Shown: piece after piece, positions 34,110 to 42,407 of the stretch
Position numbering within the stretch: position 1 is the stretch's first letter
How the letters are laid out: each line of letters begins with the position of its first letter
Origin: Nocardioidaceae bacterium UBA4001
GTDB lineage: Bacteria > Actinomycetota > Actinomycetes > Propionibacteriales > Nocardioidaceae
Assembly: GCA_002384855.1 (NCBI GenBank)
Contig: DGBP01000062.1
Location: 30,545 to 94,544 of the forward strand
DNA length: 64,000 nucleotides
Direction of reading: 5' to 3'
Translations under genes and position numbers: made by a program
Notes under the pieces: generated by a model
What the model saw: the letters and a program-made list of their open reading frames with translations, nothing else
Told to the model about the DNA's origin: nothing
Databases searched by the model: none

Positions 34110-35027
34110 GTGTCAACCATCCCTGCCGAGTACTCCCTCCTCGTCGACGACGCCGCGGTCTTCCCACCCGGCAACGCTCCGCTGACCGAGGCGCTGGCCG
34201 CCCATCGCGAGCACCGCCGGACGGACTGGGCGGACCTCGTCGGCCCGTTCGTGGTGAGCGACGTCGCGCTCCCCGGCCTGATCGAGGCGATCCGCGCCGC
34301 GGCGGCCGAGCCGCTCCCGGTGTCGGTCGTCGTCACCGGTGGCGCGGGCGCGATCGAGCCCGCCGTGCGCTGGGCCGGCCGCGCCGCCGAGCTCGAGCTC
34401 GCCGCCGTGGAGCTCGCCCTGCGCGACGAGGAGGACCTCCCCCGCAACGCCCGGCGGGTGACCACCGTCGTGGACCAGCTGCGCGTCGCCGGCGACCTCG
34501 ACGTCGAGACCCCGGTGTACGTCGAACCGCCCCGACCGGCCGGGCCGGAGCCCACGTCGTCGTGGCTGACCACCCTCGACGAGGTCGCCGCCCTCGACCT
34601 CCGGCTGAAGTTCCGCACCGGTGGTGCCACCGCGGACGCGTTCCCCACCGCCGCCGCGCTCGCCACGTGCATCGAGGCCGCCCTCGACCGCGAGCTGCGG
34701 TTCAAGTGCACCGCAGGGCTCCACCACGCCCTCCGGCACCGCGTGGTCGAGGGCTTCGAGCGCCCTGTCGACCAGCACGGCTTCCTCAACGTGCTGCTCG
34801 CCACCCGGGCGGCCCTCGACGGCGCTTCCGCCGCGGACGTGGCAGCAGCCCTCGAGACGACCGACGCGGCGGAGGTCCGCCGTACCCTCGTGGCGGCGGG
34901 CAGTGCCGGGCTGGTCTCGGCCCGCCGCTGGTTCACCTCCTTCGGCTCGTGCAGCGTGCTGGAGCCGCTGGAGGACCTGGTACACCTCGGCCTCGTGGAG
35001 ACCGCCGACGTGGAGGAGCAGGCATGA
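34110..35027 (+). CDS. Conserved protein of unknown function linked to homogentisate catabolism
   Basis: A 305-residue cytosolic protein, no signal or membrane segment, alternating strands and helices (VSVVVTGGAGAIEPAVRWA, VYVEPPRP, LRLKFRTGGATADAFPT) that could form a TIM-barrel-like fold. The segment FKCTAGLHHALRH is striking: a Lys/Cys/His-rich strand-turn that may be an active site. It overlaps fahA by the ATGA arrangement (35024-35027), so it is co-translated with the last enzyme of the pathway. I do not recognise a characterised family. A role replacing the missing maleylacetoacetate isomerase is a hypothesis. Confidence 0.75.
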   Translation: MSTIPAEYSLLVDDAAVFPPGNAPLTEALAAHREHRRTDWADLVGPFVVSDVALPGLIEAIRAAAAEPLPVSVVVTGGAGAIEPAVRWAGRAAELELAAVELALRDEEDLPRNARRVTTVVDQLRVAGDLDVETPVYVEPPRPAGPEPTSSWLTTLDEVAALDLRLKFRTGGATADAFPTAAALATCIEAALDRELRFKCTAGLHHALRHRVVEGFERPVDQHGFLNVLLATRAALDGASAADVAAALETTDAAEVRRTLVAAGSAGLVSARRWFTSFGSCSVLEPLEDLVHLGLVETADVEEQA

Positions 35028-36250
35028 CCGCCGGGGAGTACGCCACCGACAGCTGGGTCGAGGGAGCCACCGGCTCGCTCTACGACATCGACAACCTGCC
35101 CTACGGGGTCTTCTCCCACGACGACGAGGACCCGCGGGTGGGCGTGCGCATCGGGGAACAGGTGCTCGACCTCGCCCCGGTCGCGGCCGGCGACATGCTC
35201 GAGGTCGCGCACCTGTTCGAGGAGCCGACCCTCAACCCCCTGATGGCGACCGGGCGGCCGACCTGGGACTCCGTGCGCAGCTGGATCGTCTCGCTCCTGA
35301 CCGACCCCGCCCGCCGGGACCTCGTCGAGCCGTCGCTGCTGCCGGTGTCGGAGGTGACCCTGCAGCTCCCGGTCACCGTCGCCGACTACGTCGACTTCTA
35401 CTGCTCCCTGGACCACGCGAGCAACGTCGGGCGCATCTTCCGGCCCGATGCCGAGGCGCTGCTGCCCAACTGGCGCCACCTCCCGGTCGGCTACCACGGG
35501 CGCAGCGGCACCGTCGTGGTGTCGGGCACCCCGGTCCGCCGTCCGCGGGGCCAGCGGAAGCCTCCCACGGCGGACGCCCCCGTCTACGGAGCGTCGCGGC
35601 GGCTCGACATCGAGGCCGAGCTCGGCTTCGTGGTCGGCACGCCCAGCCGCATGGGCGACCAGGTCCCCGTCGACGCGTTCGCCGACCACGTGTTCGGGGT
35701 GACGCCGCTCAACGACTGGTCCGCCCGCGACATCCAGGCCTGGGAGTACGTCCCGCTCGGCCCGTTCCTCGGCAAGTCCTTCGCGACCTCGGTGAGCGGC
35801 TGGGTCACCCCGCTCGCCGCGCTCGAGGCGGCGCGCGTCGACCTGCCCGGCCAGGACCCCGAGCCGCTGGAGTACCTCCGGGTCGGCGCGGGTGCGGGCT
35901 ACGACATCGAGATGGAGGTCGTGCTCAACGGCGAGACGGTCGCGCGGCCGCCGTACCGAACGATGTACTGGTCGCCCGCGCAGATGCTCGCGCACATGAC
36001 CGTCAACGGCGCCTCGCTGCGCGTGGGCGACCTCTTCGCCTCGGGCACCGTCAGCGGGCCCGACCCGCAGCAGCGCGGATCGTTCCTGGAGCTCTCGTGG
36101 GGCGGCAAGGAGCCGTTCCTGCTCGCGGGCGAGGAGCGGACCTTCCTCGAGGACGGCGACGAGGTCACCATCCGCGCCACGGCCCCCGGGGTGCGGGGCG
36201 GCCGCATCGCGCTCGGTGAGGTCACCGGGACGGTCCTCGCGACGGAGTAG
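35024..36250 (+). CDS. fahA: Fumarylacetoacetase
   Basis: A 408-residue enzyme cleaving fumarylacetoacetate to fumarate and acetoacetate. Family motifs: VADYVDFYCSLDHASNVGR with metal Asp, NWRHLPVGYHGRSGTVV with the catalytic His, IEAELGFVVG with metal Glu residues, and GVTPLNDWSARDIQAWEYVPLGPFLGKSF (key residues NDWSARD, GPFLGKSF). ATG 35024 overlaps the stop of the upstream unknown gene. It converges with the regulator at 36252 with one base between. Confidence 0.95.
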   Translation: MTAGEYATDSWVEGATGSLYDIDNLPYGVFSHDDEDPRVGVRIGEQVLDLAPVAAGDMLEVAHLFEEPTLNPLMATGRPTWDSVRSWIVSLLTDPARRDLVEPSLLPVSEVTLQLPVTVADYVDFYCSLDHASNVGRIFRPDAEALLPNWRHLPVGYHGRSGTVVVSGTPVRRPRGQRKPPTADAPVYGASRRLDIEAELGFVVGTPSRMGDQVPVDAFADHVFGVTPLNDWSARDIQAWEYVPLGPFLGKSFATSVSGWVTPLAALEAARVDLPGQDPEPLEYLRVGAGAGYDIEMEVVLNGETVARPPYRTMYWSPAQMLAHMTVNGASLRVGDLFASGTVSGPDPQQRGSFLELSWGGKEPFLLAGEERTFLEDGDEVTIRATAPGVRGGRIALGEVTGTVLATE

Positions 36251-36251
36251 G

Positions 36252-37205
36252 TCACAGCCAGGCGAAGAGGCGGACCACGGTCCCGGACGGGCCGGACCTG
36301 ACCTGGACGAGGTCGCACAGCTGGTTGGCCATCCAGATCCCTCGACCGTTCTCGGCCAGGCCCGGGAGCATGTCCCGGCCGACCAGAGGGTCGTCGATCC
36401 GGCCCTCGTCCTGGACCTCGACGACGAAGGCGTCCTGCTCCTGCCAGGTGCGCAGCACCCCACGACCCCCACCGTGCACGACGCTGTTGGTGGACAGCTC
36501 GTGCGCGGCCAGCACGAGGTCCTCCGAGGTACCCCGCGCGAGAGGTGCCTCGGCGGTGAGCCGTCGGACCAGGCCGCGGAGGGCGGTGAGGTCCTGGGCG
36601 CCGAACGGCACCGTGACGGCCGAGGCAGGCGCCTGCCGCAGCGGCTCGCTGAACCGCCGGGTGGCCTCGGCGCGCATCGGCTGGCCGGGCGCCGTGGAGC
36701 GGGTGCGACCGTCGATGACCGTGGGATGGCTGCGCGCGGCCTCCTCGACCACGTGCCGGGGCAGCGCGCCGACGTCGTACGGGCACAGCAGCTGCCACTG
36801 AGGGCCCTCCGCGAAGGCGAGGTCGAGCAGGGTCTCGTGGAGCAGTGCCTCCTCCACCTCGACGTCGCGACGACCCGACCACACCGGCTCGGCCACGCCG
36901 CGCACCGGACCGTCGCCCGCAGCCTCGGCGACGAACCTGCGCCACTCCGGCAGGATGCACGCGGGGTTGCCGCCGAGCTCGGCCATGTCGGCGAAGTCCA
37001 CCCGGGTGGCGTCGGACCCGAGGGCGCGCTCGACCTCGGCGACGTGTCCCGCGACCATCGCCACGAGCACCTGCTCGCCGTTGCGCACGCCGTCGCGGAC
37101 GTAGGGCACCACCTGGGCCCGCAGTCCCTCGAGGCCGCGGTAGAACACGGCCTGGTGGTCGAACCCGGTCCCCCTGCGACTGGTCTGCCAGGACACTGCA
37201 CCCAT
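36252..37205 (-). CDS. MEDS-domain plus HATPase anti-sigma-type regulator
   Basis: A 317-residue cytosolic protein. Residues about 15-170 match the MEDS (DcmR-like sensory) domain: DHQAVFYRGLEGLRAQVVPYV and NGEQVLVAMVA. Residues about 190-315 form a GHKL ATPase of the RsbW/anti-sigma type: LVLAAHELSTNSVVHGGG (N-box), VEVQDEGRIDDP (G1 box), ENGRGIWMANQLCD (G2). No His-phosphotransfer domain is seen, so it likely regulates an anti-sigma-factor/antagonist pathway. ATG 37205. Confidence 0.85.
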   Translation of the reverse strand: MGAVSWQTSRRGTGFDHQAVFYRGLEGLRAQVVPYVRDGVRNGEQVLVAMVAGHVAEVERALGSDATRVDFADMAELGGNPACILPEWRRFVAEAAGDGPVRGVAEPVWSGRRDVEVEEALLHETLLDLAFAEGPQWQLLCPYDVGALPRHVVEEAARSHPTVIDGRTRSTAPGQPMRAEATRRFSEPLRQAPASAVTVPFGAQDLTALRGLVRRLTAEAPLARGTSEDLVLAAHELSTNSVVHGGGRGVLRTWQEQDAFVVEVQDEGRIDDPLVGRDMLPGLAENGRGIWMANQLCDLVQVRSGPSGTVVRLFAWL

Positions 37206-37375
37206 CGGTGACGCTCCCCTCCGGCGTTGTCCCCGTGCCGCCGGATCCGAAGTCCACGATGCAACGTCACGTGGCCACTGCCCAGGGTTGTTGCGTGAAA
37301 ATCTCGACCGCGTCCCCCGACCGGGTGCTCGTGGCGCGTTACCCGCGGCAGCCGGGCGCCACTAGGGTGCTGTGC

Positions 37376-38170
37376 ATGACCAACCGCTGGATCAAGACCC
37401 TCGCCGTGTCCGCCGCCGCCACCCTCCTAGCCGGCTGCGCCACCGACACGGACACGACCACGACCGAGAGCGGTGCCAAGCTCGTCGAGGACGGCGCCCT
37501 CACGGTCTGCACGCACCTGCCGTACGAACCCTTCCAGTTCAACCAGGGCGGCGAGGTGGTCGGCTTCGACGTGGCCATGATGGACCTCGTGGCCGAGGAG
37601 CTCGGCGTCGAGCAGAAGATCTTCGACACTCCGTTCGAGGGCATCCAGTCGGGGCAGGCGCTCAACACCGGCAAGTGCGACGTCGCAGCAGCGGGCATGA
37701 CCATCACCGACGAGCGCGCCCGCGTCATCGACTTCTCCGACCCGTACTTCAACGCCACGCAGGCCCTGCTCGTCAAGAAGGACTCCGGCATCGCCTCCCT
37801 CGAGGACCTGTCCGGCAAGTCCTTGGCGGTCCAGGAGGGCACCACCGGCGCCCTCTACGCCGAGGAGAACGCACCCGACGACGTCGAGCTGCGGTCGTTC
37901 GAGGACCTCGCGCTGCTCCAGACGGCCGTGAAGACCGGCCAGGTCGACGCGGGCATCAACGACAACGGCGTCCTCTACGACTACGTGAAGGACAACACCG
38001 ACCTCGAGGTGGCCGAGTTCGACACCGGCGAGGAGTACGGCTTCGCGGTGAAGAAGGACGGCAACGACGCCCTCCTCGAGACGATCAACGACGTGATCGA
38101 CACCTCCCAGGAGGACGGTACGTACGACGAGATCTACCAGGAGTGGTTCGGCGAGGCCCCGACCAGCTGA
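37376..38170 (+). CDS. Amino-acid ABC transporter substrate-binding lipoprotein
   Basis: A 264-residue SBP_bac_3 family protein. Lipobox LLAGC predicts attachment outside the membrane. Conserved ligand-fold segments: FQFNQGGEVVGFDVAMMDLV, CDVAAAGMTITDERARVIDFSDPYF (D-x-G-M-T-I-T..R core) and LAVQEGTTGALYAEENA. ATG 37376 lies 7 nt after a TAGGGT box (37363-37368), which fits a leaderless transcript. Permease and ATPase follow immediately. Confidence 0.9.
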   Translation: MTNRWIKTLAVSAAATLLAGCATDTDTTTTESGAKLVEDGALTVCTHLPYEPFQFNQGGEVVGFDVAMMDLVAEELGVEQKIFDTPFEGIQSGQALNTGKCDVAAAGMTITDERARVIDFSDPYFNATQALLVKKDSGIASLEDLSGKSLAVQEGTTGALYAEENAPDDVELRSFEDLALLQTAVKTGQVDAGINDNGVLYDYVKDNTDLEVAEFDTGEEYGFAVKKDGNDALLETINDVIDTSQEDGTYDEIYQEWFGEAPTS

Positions 38171-38216
38171 GCCGCGGGCCCGATCTCTCGCACCTGACCC
38201 GAAAGGCGGAGCCGCG

Positions 38217-39011
38217 ATGGCGATGAGCCCACGCAAGCGCGCGCAGGTCAGCCGCATGGCGCAGTACGCCGTGCTGTTGGTCCTGTTCGTGGTGCTCCTG
38301 GCCGTGGCCGACTGGACGACCCTGCGCCAGGTGTTCCTCGACACCGGCATCATGGCGGACATGTTCCCGGCCGTGATCGCCACGGCGCTGAAGAACACGT
38401 TGCTGTACACGGTCGCCGGCTTCACCTTCGGCCTGGTGCTGGGCCTCGTCCTGGCCCTGATGCGGCTGTCCTCGGTCGGGCCCTACCGCTGGATGGCGAC
38501 CGGCTTCATCGAGTTCTTCCGGGGCGTGCCGGCACTGGTGGTGTTCATCGCTCTCGCCTACGGCGTCCCGTTGGCCTTCCCAGGTCGTGAGATCCCCGGC
38601 GGCATCTTCGGCACCGTGACGGTGGCGCTGGGGCTCGTCGGCGGCGCCTACATGGCCGAGACCATCCGCGCCGGCATCCAGGCGGTGCCGAAGGGCCAGA
38701 TGGAGGCCGCCCGGTCGCTCGGCATGCCACGCAGCCGGGCGATGCGGTCCATCGTGGTGCCCCAGGCGTTCCGGATCATCCTTCCACCGCTGACCAACGA
38801 GCTCATCCTGCTGACCAAGGACTCCTCGCTGGTCTACGTGCTCGGACTCGGCCTGAGCAGCTACGAGCTGACGAAGTTCGGTCGGGAGACGATGAACCAG
38901 ACCAACAGCCTGACCCCCCTGGTCACGGTGGCGCTGTGCTACCTGCTCATCACCGTGCCGCTGTCGATCGTCGTACGCCGCATGGAAGCACGCGCGGAGA
39001 GGGCCGGCTGA
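38217..39011 (+). CDS. Amino-acid ABC transporter permease
   Basis: A 264-residue permease with five to six membrane helices. The EAA coupling loop is AARSLGMPRSRAMRSIVVPQAFRIILPP (core EAARSLGMPRSRAM...PQAFR), and FIEFFRGVPALVVF is the HisMQ-family signature. It forms the membrane channel for the binding protein encoded upstream. ATG 38217 follows AAAGGCGGAG. The stop overlaps the start of the ATPase gene. Confidence 0.92.
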   Translation: MAMSPRKRAQVSRMAQYAVLLVLFVVLLAVADWTTLRQVFLDTGIMADMFPAVIATALKNTLLYTVAGFTFGLVLGLVLALMRLSSVGPYRWMATGFIEFFRGVPALVVFIALAYGVPLAFPGREIPGGIFGTVTVALGLVGGAYMAETIRAGIQAVPKGQMEAARSLGMPRSRAMRSIVVPQAFRIILPPLTNELILLTKDSSLVYVLGLGLSSYELTKFGRETMNQTNSLTPLVTVALCYLLITVPLSIVVRRMEARAERAG

Positions 39012-39766
39012 TGACCGAGCCGCAGCTCAAGCCGGACGCACCGGCGATCGTCGTGCAGGACCTGCACAAGTACTTCGGTGACAACGAGGTGCTCAAGGGC
39101 ATCGACTTCCACGTGGACCAGGGCGACGTCGTGTGCGTGATCGGCCCGTCCGGCTCGGGCAAGTCCACGCTGCTGCGCTGCGTGAACCTGCTCGAGCAGC
39201 CGACGTCGGGCAAGATCTTCATCGAGGGCGCCGAGGTCACCGACCCCGACATCGACGTGGACAAGGTCCGCAGCCGCATCGGCATGGTCTTCCAGCAGTT
39301 CAACCTCTTCCCGCACCTCACCGTGCTGCGTAACCTCACCATCGCCCAGCAGCGGGTCTTGAAGCGCGGCAGGGACGAGTCCGCCGAGGTCGCCCGGCGC
39401 AACCTCGACAAGGTGGGGCTCGCCGACCGGGAGGACGCCTACCCGGCGCACCTCTCCGGCGGCCAGCAGCAGCGGGTGGCCATCGCCCGCGCCCTGTCCA
39501 TGGACCCGGACATGATGCTCTTCGACGAGCCCACGAGCGCGCTGGACCCCGAGCTGGTCGGCGACGTCCTCGGGGTCATGAGGGACCTCGCCCACGAGGG
39601 CATGACGATGATGGTCGTCACGCACGAGATGGGCTTCGCCCGCGAGGTCGGCGACAAGCTGGTGTTCATGGACGACGGCGTGATCGTCGAGGAGGGCGCG
39701 CCGTCCGACGTGCTCGCCAACCCCCGGCACCAACGCACGCAGGCGTTCCTGTCCAAGGTTCTCTGA
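39011..39766 (+). CDS. Amino-acid ABC transporter ATP-binding protein
   Basis: A 251-residue GlnQ-type ATPase: Walker A GPSGSGKST, Q-loop VFQQFNLFPHLTV, signature LSGGQQQRVAIARAL, Walker B MMLFDEPTSALDPE and H-loop VTHEMGFARE. The QQFNLFPHLTVL form is typical of polar amino-acid importers, so glutamate/glutamine-type substrates are likely. Its start overlaps the permease stop (TGATG). Third gene of the importer operon. Confidence 0.94.
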   Translation: MTEPQLKPDAPAIVVQDLHKYFGDNEVLKGIDFHVDQGDVVCVIGPSGSGKSTLLRCVNLLEQPTSGKIFIEGAEVTDPDIDVDKVRSRIGMVFQQFNLFPHLTVLRNLTIAQQRVLKRGRDESAEVARRNLDKVGLADREDAYPAHLSGGQQQRVAIARALSMDPDMMLFDEPTSALDPELVGDVLGVMRDLAHEGMTMMVVTHEMGFAREVGDKLVFMDDGVIVEEGAPSDVLANPRHQRTQAFLSKVL

Positions 39767-39800
39767 GGCCCTCCGGCCCGGCTCGCCTACCATCGACCGC

Positions 39801-40529
39801 GTGAAGCCGTTCCTGCTCCTGTCCACCCGGGCCGAGGACCTCGCCGCGGACGAGGAGTACGACGCCTTCCTGCGCGAGATGGGCCTGCCGGAGAAGCGGT
39901 TGCACCGGGTCCGGATGGAGGCCGGCCCGCTCCCCCGGATCGACCTCGACGACTACGCCGGGGTGCTCCTCGGCGGCGGGCCGTTCAACTCCAGCGACCC
40001 GCCCGCGGCGAAGTCCCCGCTGCAGCGACGCGTGGAGGCCGAGGTGTCCGCGCTGCTCGACGAGGTCGTCGCACGGGACTTCCCGTTCATGGGGGCCTGC
40101 TACGGCGTCGGCACGCTCGGGGTGCACCAGGGCGGGGTCATCGACCGGAGGTACGCCGAGCCGATCGGCGCGGTCCCCGTCGCCCTCACCGACGCGGGCC
40201 GCGCCGATCCCCTGCTGGAGGGTATGCCCGAGGTCTTCGACGCCTACGTCGGTCACAAGGAGGCCTGCCGGATGCTCCCGCCGACGGCCACCCTGCTGGC
40301 GGGCTCGGCGTCCTGCCCCGTGCAGATGTTCCGGGTCAAGCAGAACCTCTACGCGACGCAGTTCCACCCCGAGCTCGACCGGCCGGGGATCATCACGCGG
40401 GTCTACGTCTACCAGCACGCCGGCTACTTCCCGCCCCACGAGCTCGACCTGCTCGTCGCCAGGCTCAACGGCACCGACGTGACCGAGCCGCCTCGGGTGC
40501 TCGCGAACTTCGCCGCCCGGTACGGCTGA
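39801..40529 (+). CDS. Class I glutamine amidotransferase-like protein
   Basis: A 242-residue GATase1 domain protein. Nucleophile Cys in GACYGVGTLG, His and Glu in TQFHPELD. The N-terminal part (VLLGGGPFNSSDP) fits the GuaA-like oxyanion region. No synthetase partner is adjacent, so the acceptor is unknown; similar stand-alone GATases act on gamma-glutamyl compounds. GTG 39801 follows a TACCAT box by 7 nt (leaderless-type). Confidence 0.83.
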   Translation: MKPFLLLSTRAEDLAADEEYDAFLREMGLPEKRLHRVRMEAGPLPRIDLDDYAGVLLGGGPFNSSDPPAAKSPLQRRVEAEVSALLDEVVARDFPFMGACYGVGTLGVHQGGVIDRRYAEPIGAVPVALTDAGRADPLLEGMPEVFDAYVGHKEACRMLPPTATLLAGSASCPVQMFRVKQNLYATQFHPELDRPGIITRVYVYQHAGYFPPHELDLLVARLNGTDVTEPPRVLANFAARYG

Positions 40530-40546
40530 CCCGTCCGTGGCGGTCC

Positions 40547-40625
40547 GGCTTTCCCAGGTGAACGTGGGAAAACGGCTCTTACCTCGACAAATTCGTCGAG
40601 GTAAGAGCCGCTACGTCCAGGTCAC
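40547..40625. repeat. Composite two-hairpin repeat, copy 2 (reversed order)
   Basis: Hairpin B (TTTCCCA-ggtgaacg-TGGGAAA, 40550-40571) comes first, followed by a longer hairpin A (16-bp stem starting CGGCTCTTACCTCGAC, 40573-40588 with 40595-40610, loop aaattc), then gctacgtcc. The reverse complement aligns with copy 1 through its flank (ACGTAGCGGC, TACCTCGACGAATTT), so the element is inverted here, except that the loop of hairpin B is itself inverted relative to the element. Confidence 0.85.
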
Positions 40626-40644
40626 CTGGCAATCCGTCAGGTGG

Positions 40645-41862
40645 TCACAGGTTGCCGCGGCGCTCCTGCTCCCGCTCGATCGCCTCGAAGAGCGCCTTGA
40701 AGTTGCCCTTGCCGAAGCCGAGCGAGCCGTGCCGTTCGATGAACTCGTAGAACACCGTCGGCCGGTCGCCGATCGGCTTGGTGAAGATCTGCAGCAGGTA
40801 GCCGTCCTCGTCCCGGTCCACCAGGATCCGGCGCCTCTTCAGCTCCTCGATCGGCACGCGTACCTTGCCGATCCGCTCGCGCAGCGCCGGGTCGTCGTAG
40901 TACGAGTCCGGGGTGTCGAGGAACTCCACCCCGTTCTCACCCAGGATGTCGACGGTCCGCAGGATGTCGTTGGTGGCCAGCGCGATGTGCTGGCAGCCGG
41001 CACCGTCGTAGAACTCGAGGTACTCGTCGATCTGCGACCTCTTCTTCGCGATCGCGGGCTCGTTGAGGGGGAACTTCACCCGGTGGTTGCCGCTGGCCAC
41101 GACCTTGGACATCAGCGCGGAGTAGTCGGTGGCGATGTCGTCGCCGATGAACTCCGCCATGTTCGTGAAGCCCATGACCTTGTTGTAGAACCCGACCCAC
41201 TCGTCCATCCGGCCCAGCTCGACGTTGCCGACGCAGTGGTCGACGGCCTGGAACAGCCGCCGCGGGTGGCCCTCACGTCGTACGACGGTCGAGCGGCGCG
41301 CGACGTAGCCGGGGAGGTACGGGCCGTCGTACCGCGACCTGTCCACGAGGGTGTGGCGGGTCTCGCCGTAGGTCGCGAGGGCCGCCGTGCGCACCGAGCC
41401 GTGCTCGTCGCTGACGACGTGGGGCTCCTCGAGGATCGTGGCGCCCTGGGCGCGCGCGTGCTCGATGCACTTGTCGACGTCGGGCACCTCCAGCGCGAGG
41501 TCGACGACGCCGTCGCCGTGCTTGCGGTGGTGGTCGAGGATCGGGCTGTCGGGGGTCACGCCGCCGGTGAAGACGAACAGGGCCGAGCCGGAGCGCAGCA
41601 CGTAGCTCTTGGAGTCGCGGTGGCCCGTCTCGGGGCCGCGGTACGCCTCGAGGTCCATGCCGAGGGCGAGCTGGTAGAACTGCGCGGTCTGGGTGGCGTT
41701 GCCGACGACGAAGACCACCGCGTCCATGGCGGTGACGGGGAACGGGTCGGCGCTGGCGTCGTACTCCACCAGGCCCACGAGCTGCTTGAGCTGGTCGAGG
41801 GTGAGGTCGGCCTTGAGCTCGTCGTGAGTGAGGGCGGTCGAGGAGGTCGGGATCGCAGTCAT
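40645..41862 (-). CDS. hppD: 4-hydroxyphenylpyruvate dioxygenase
   Basis: A 405-residue Fe(II) dioxygenase making homogentisate, the substrate of hmgA. Iron ligands lie in VDHCVGNVELG (first His), CQHIALATNDI (second His) and FYEFIERHGSLGFGKGNFKALFEAIE, whose first Glu is the third ligand (core FYEFIERHG..GFGKGNFKALF). ATG 41862. It is divergent from an Lrp/AsnC regulator with two TGTGCAAG boxes between. Confidence 0.96.
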   Translation of the reverse strand: MTAIPTSSTALTHDELKADLTLDQLKQLVGLVEYDASADPFPVTAMDAVVFVVGNATQTAQFYQLALGMDLEAYRGPETGHRDSKSYVLRSGSALFVFTGGVTPDSPILDHHRKHGDGVVDLALEVPDVDKCIEHARAQGATILEEPHVVSDEHGSVRTAALATYGETRHTLVDRSRYDGPYLPGYVARRSTVVRREGHPRRLFQAVDHCVGNVELGRMDEWVGFYNKVMGFTNMAEFIGDDIATDYSALMSKVVASGNHRVKFPLNEPAIAKKRSQIDEYLEFYDGAGCQHIALATNDILRTVDILGENGVEFLDTPDSYYDDPALRERIGKVRVPIEELKRRRILVDRDEDGYLLQIFTKPIGDRPTVFYEFIERHGSLGFGKGNFKALFEAIEREQERRGNL

Positions 41863-41890
41863 GCCCGCAGGATGGTCGGGCCAGGCAGAG

Positions 41891-41921
41891 TGTGCAAGGG
41901 TACGACGGAACACTGTGCAAG
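41891..41921. promoter_or_regulatory. Direct repeat TGTGCAAG, candidate Lrp/AsnC operator
   Basis: Two identical 8-bp boxes TGTGCAAG (41891-41898 and 41914-41921) are 23 bp apart start to start, about two helical turns, in the hppD/Lrp intergenic region. Confidence 0.5.
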
Positions 41922-41942
41922 ATGTCCAGGGAAGGACTCTCG

Positions 41943-42407
41943 ATGGACGTGCTGGACGCCACATTGCTCCGTCTGTTCTCCCAGGAGCCACGGATCGGCG
42001 TGCTGGAGGCCTCCCGGCGTCTCGGCGTCGCCCGCGGCACCGTGCAGGCGCGGCTGGACAAGCTGGGCCGGGCCGGGGTGATCTCCGGCTGGGGACCGGT
42101 CCTCGACCCGGCGGCGATCGGCTACCCGGTGACGGCGCTCCTGACGCTGGAGATCCGCCAGGGCTCGGGCCACCAGACGGTGGCCCGGCACCTCGCCACG
42201 ATCCCCGAGGTGCTCGAGGCCTTCACGATCACCGGCGCCGGCGACATGTGGGCGCGGGTCGTCGCGCGCTCGAACGCCGACCTCCAGCGCGTCATCGACG
42301 CTGTGCTCTCCGACCCGGGCATCGTCCGCTCCTCCACCGTGATCGCCCTGGCCGAGCAGATCCGCCACCGCGTGCTCCCCCTGCTCGAGGAGGCGGTCTC
42401 GGACTAG
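41943..42407 (+). CDS. Lrp/AsnC family regulator, likely of hppD
   Basis: A 154-residue Lrp-type protein: N-terminal winged helix-turn-helix (LLRLFSQEPRIGVLEASRRLGVARGTVQARLDKL; core ASRRLGVARGTVQARLD), then an AsnC/RAM ligand domain (VTALLTLEIRQ, VLEAFTITGAGDMWARVVARS). ATG 41943 with GGAAGGA 6 nt upstream is preferred. Divergent from hppD, so it probably senses an aromatic amino acid and controls its degradation. The direct repeat at 41891-41921 is a plausible binding site. Confidence 0.88.
   Translation: MDVLDATLLRLFSQEPRIGVLEASRRLGVARGTVQARLDKLGRAGVISGWGPVLDPAAIGYPVTALLTLEIRQGSGHQTVARHLATIPEVLEAFTITGAGDMWARVVARSNADLQRVIDAVLSDPGIVRSSTVIALAEQIRHRVLPLLEEAVSD

Noticed and set aside
34079..37270. 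1063-residue minus-strand open frame over the fahA region
   Set aside because: It is antisense to fahA and its neighbour; composition is compositional shadow and no domain is continuous.
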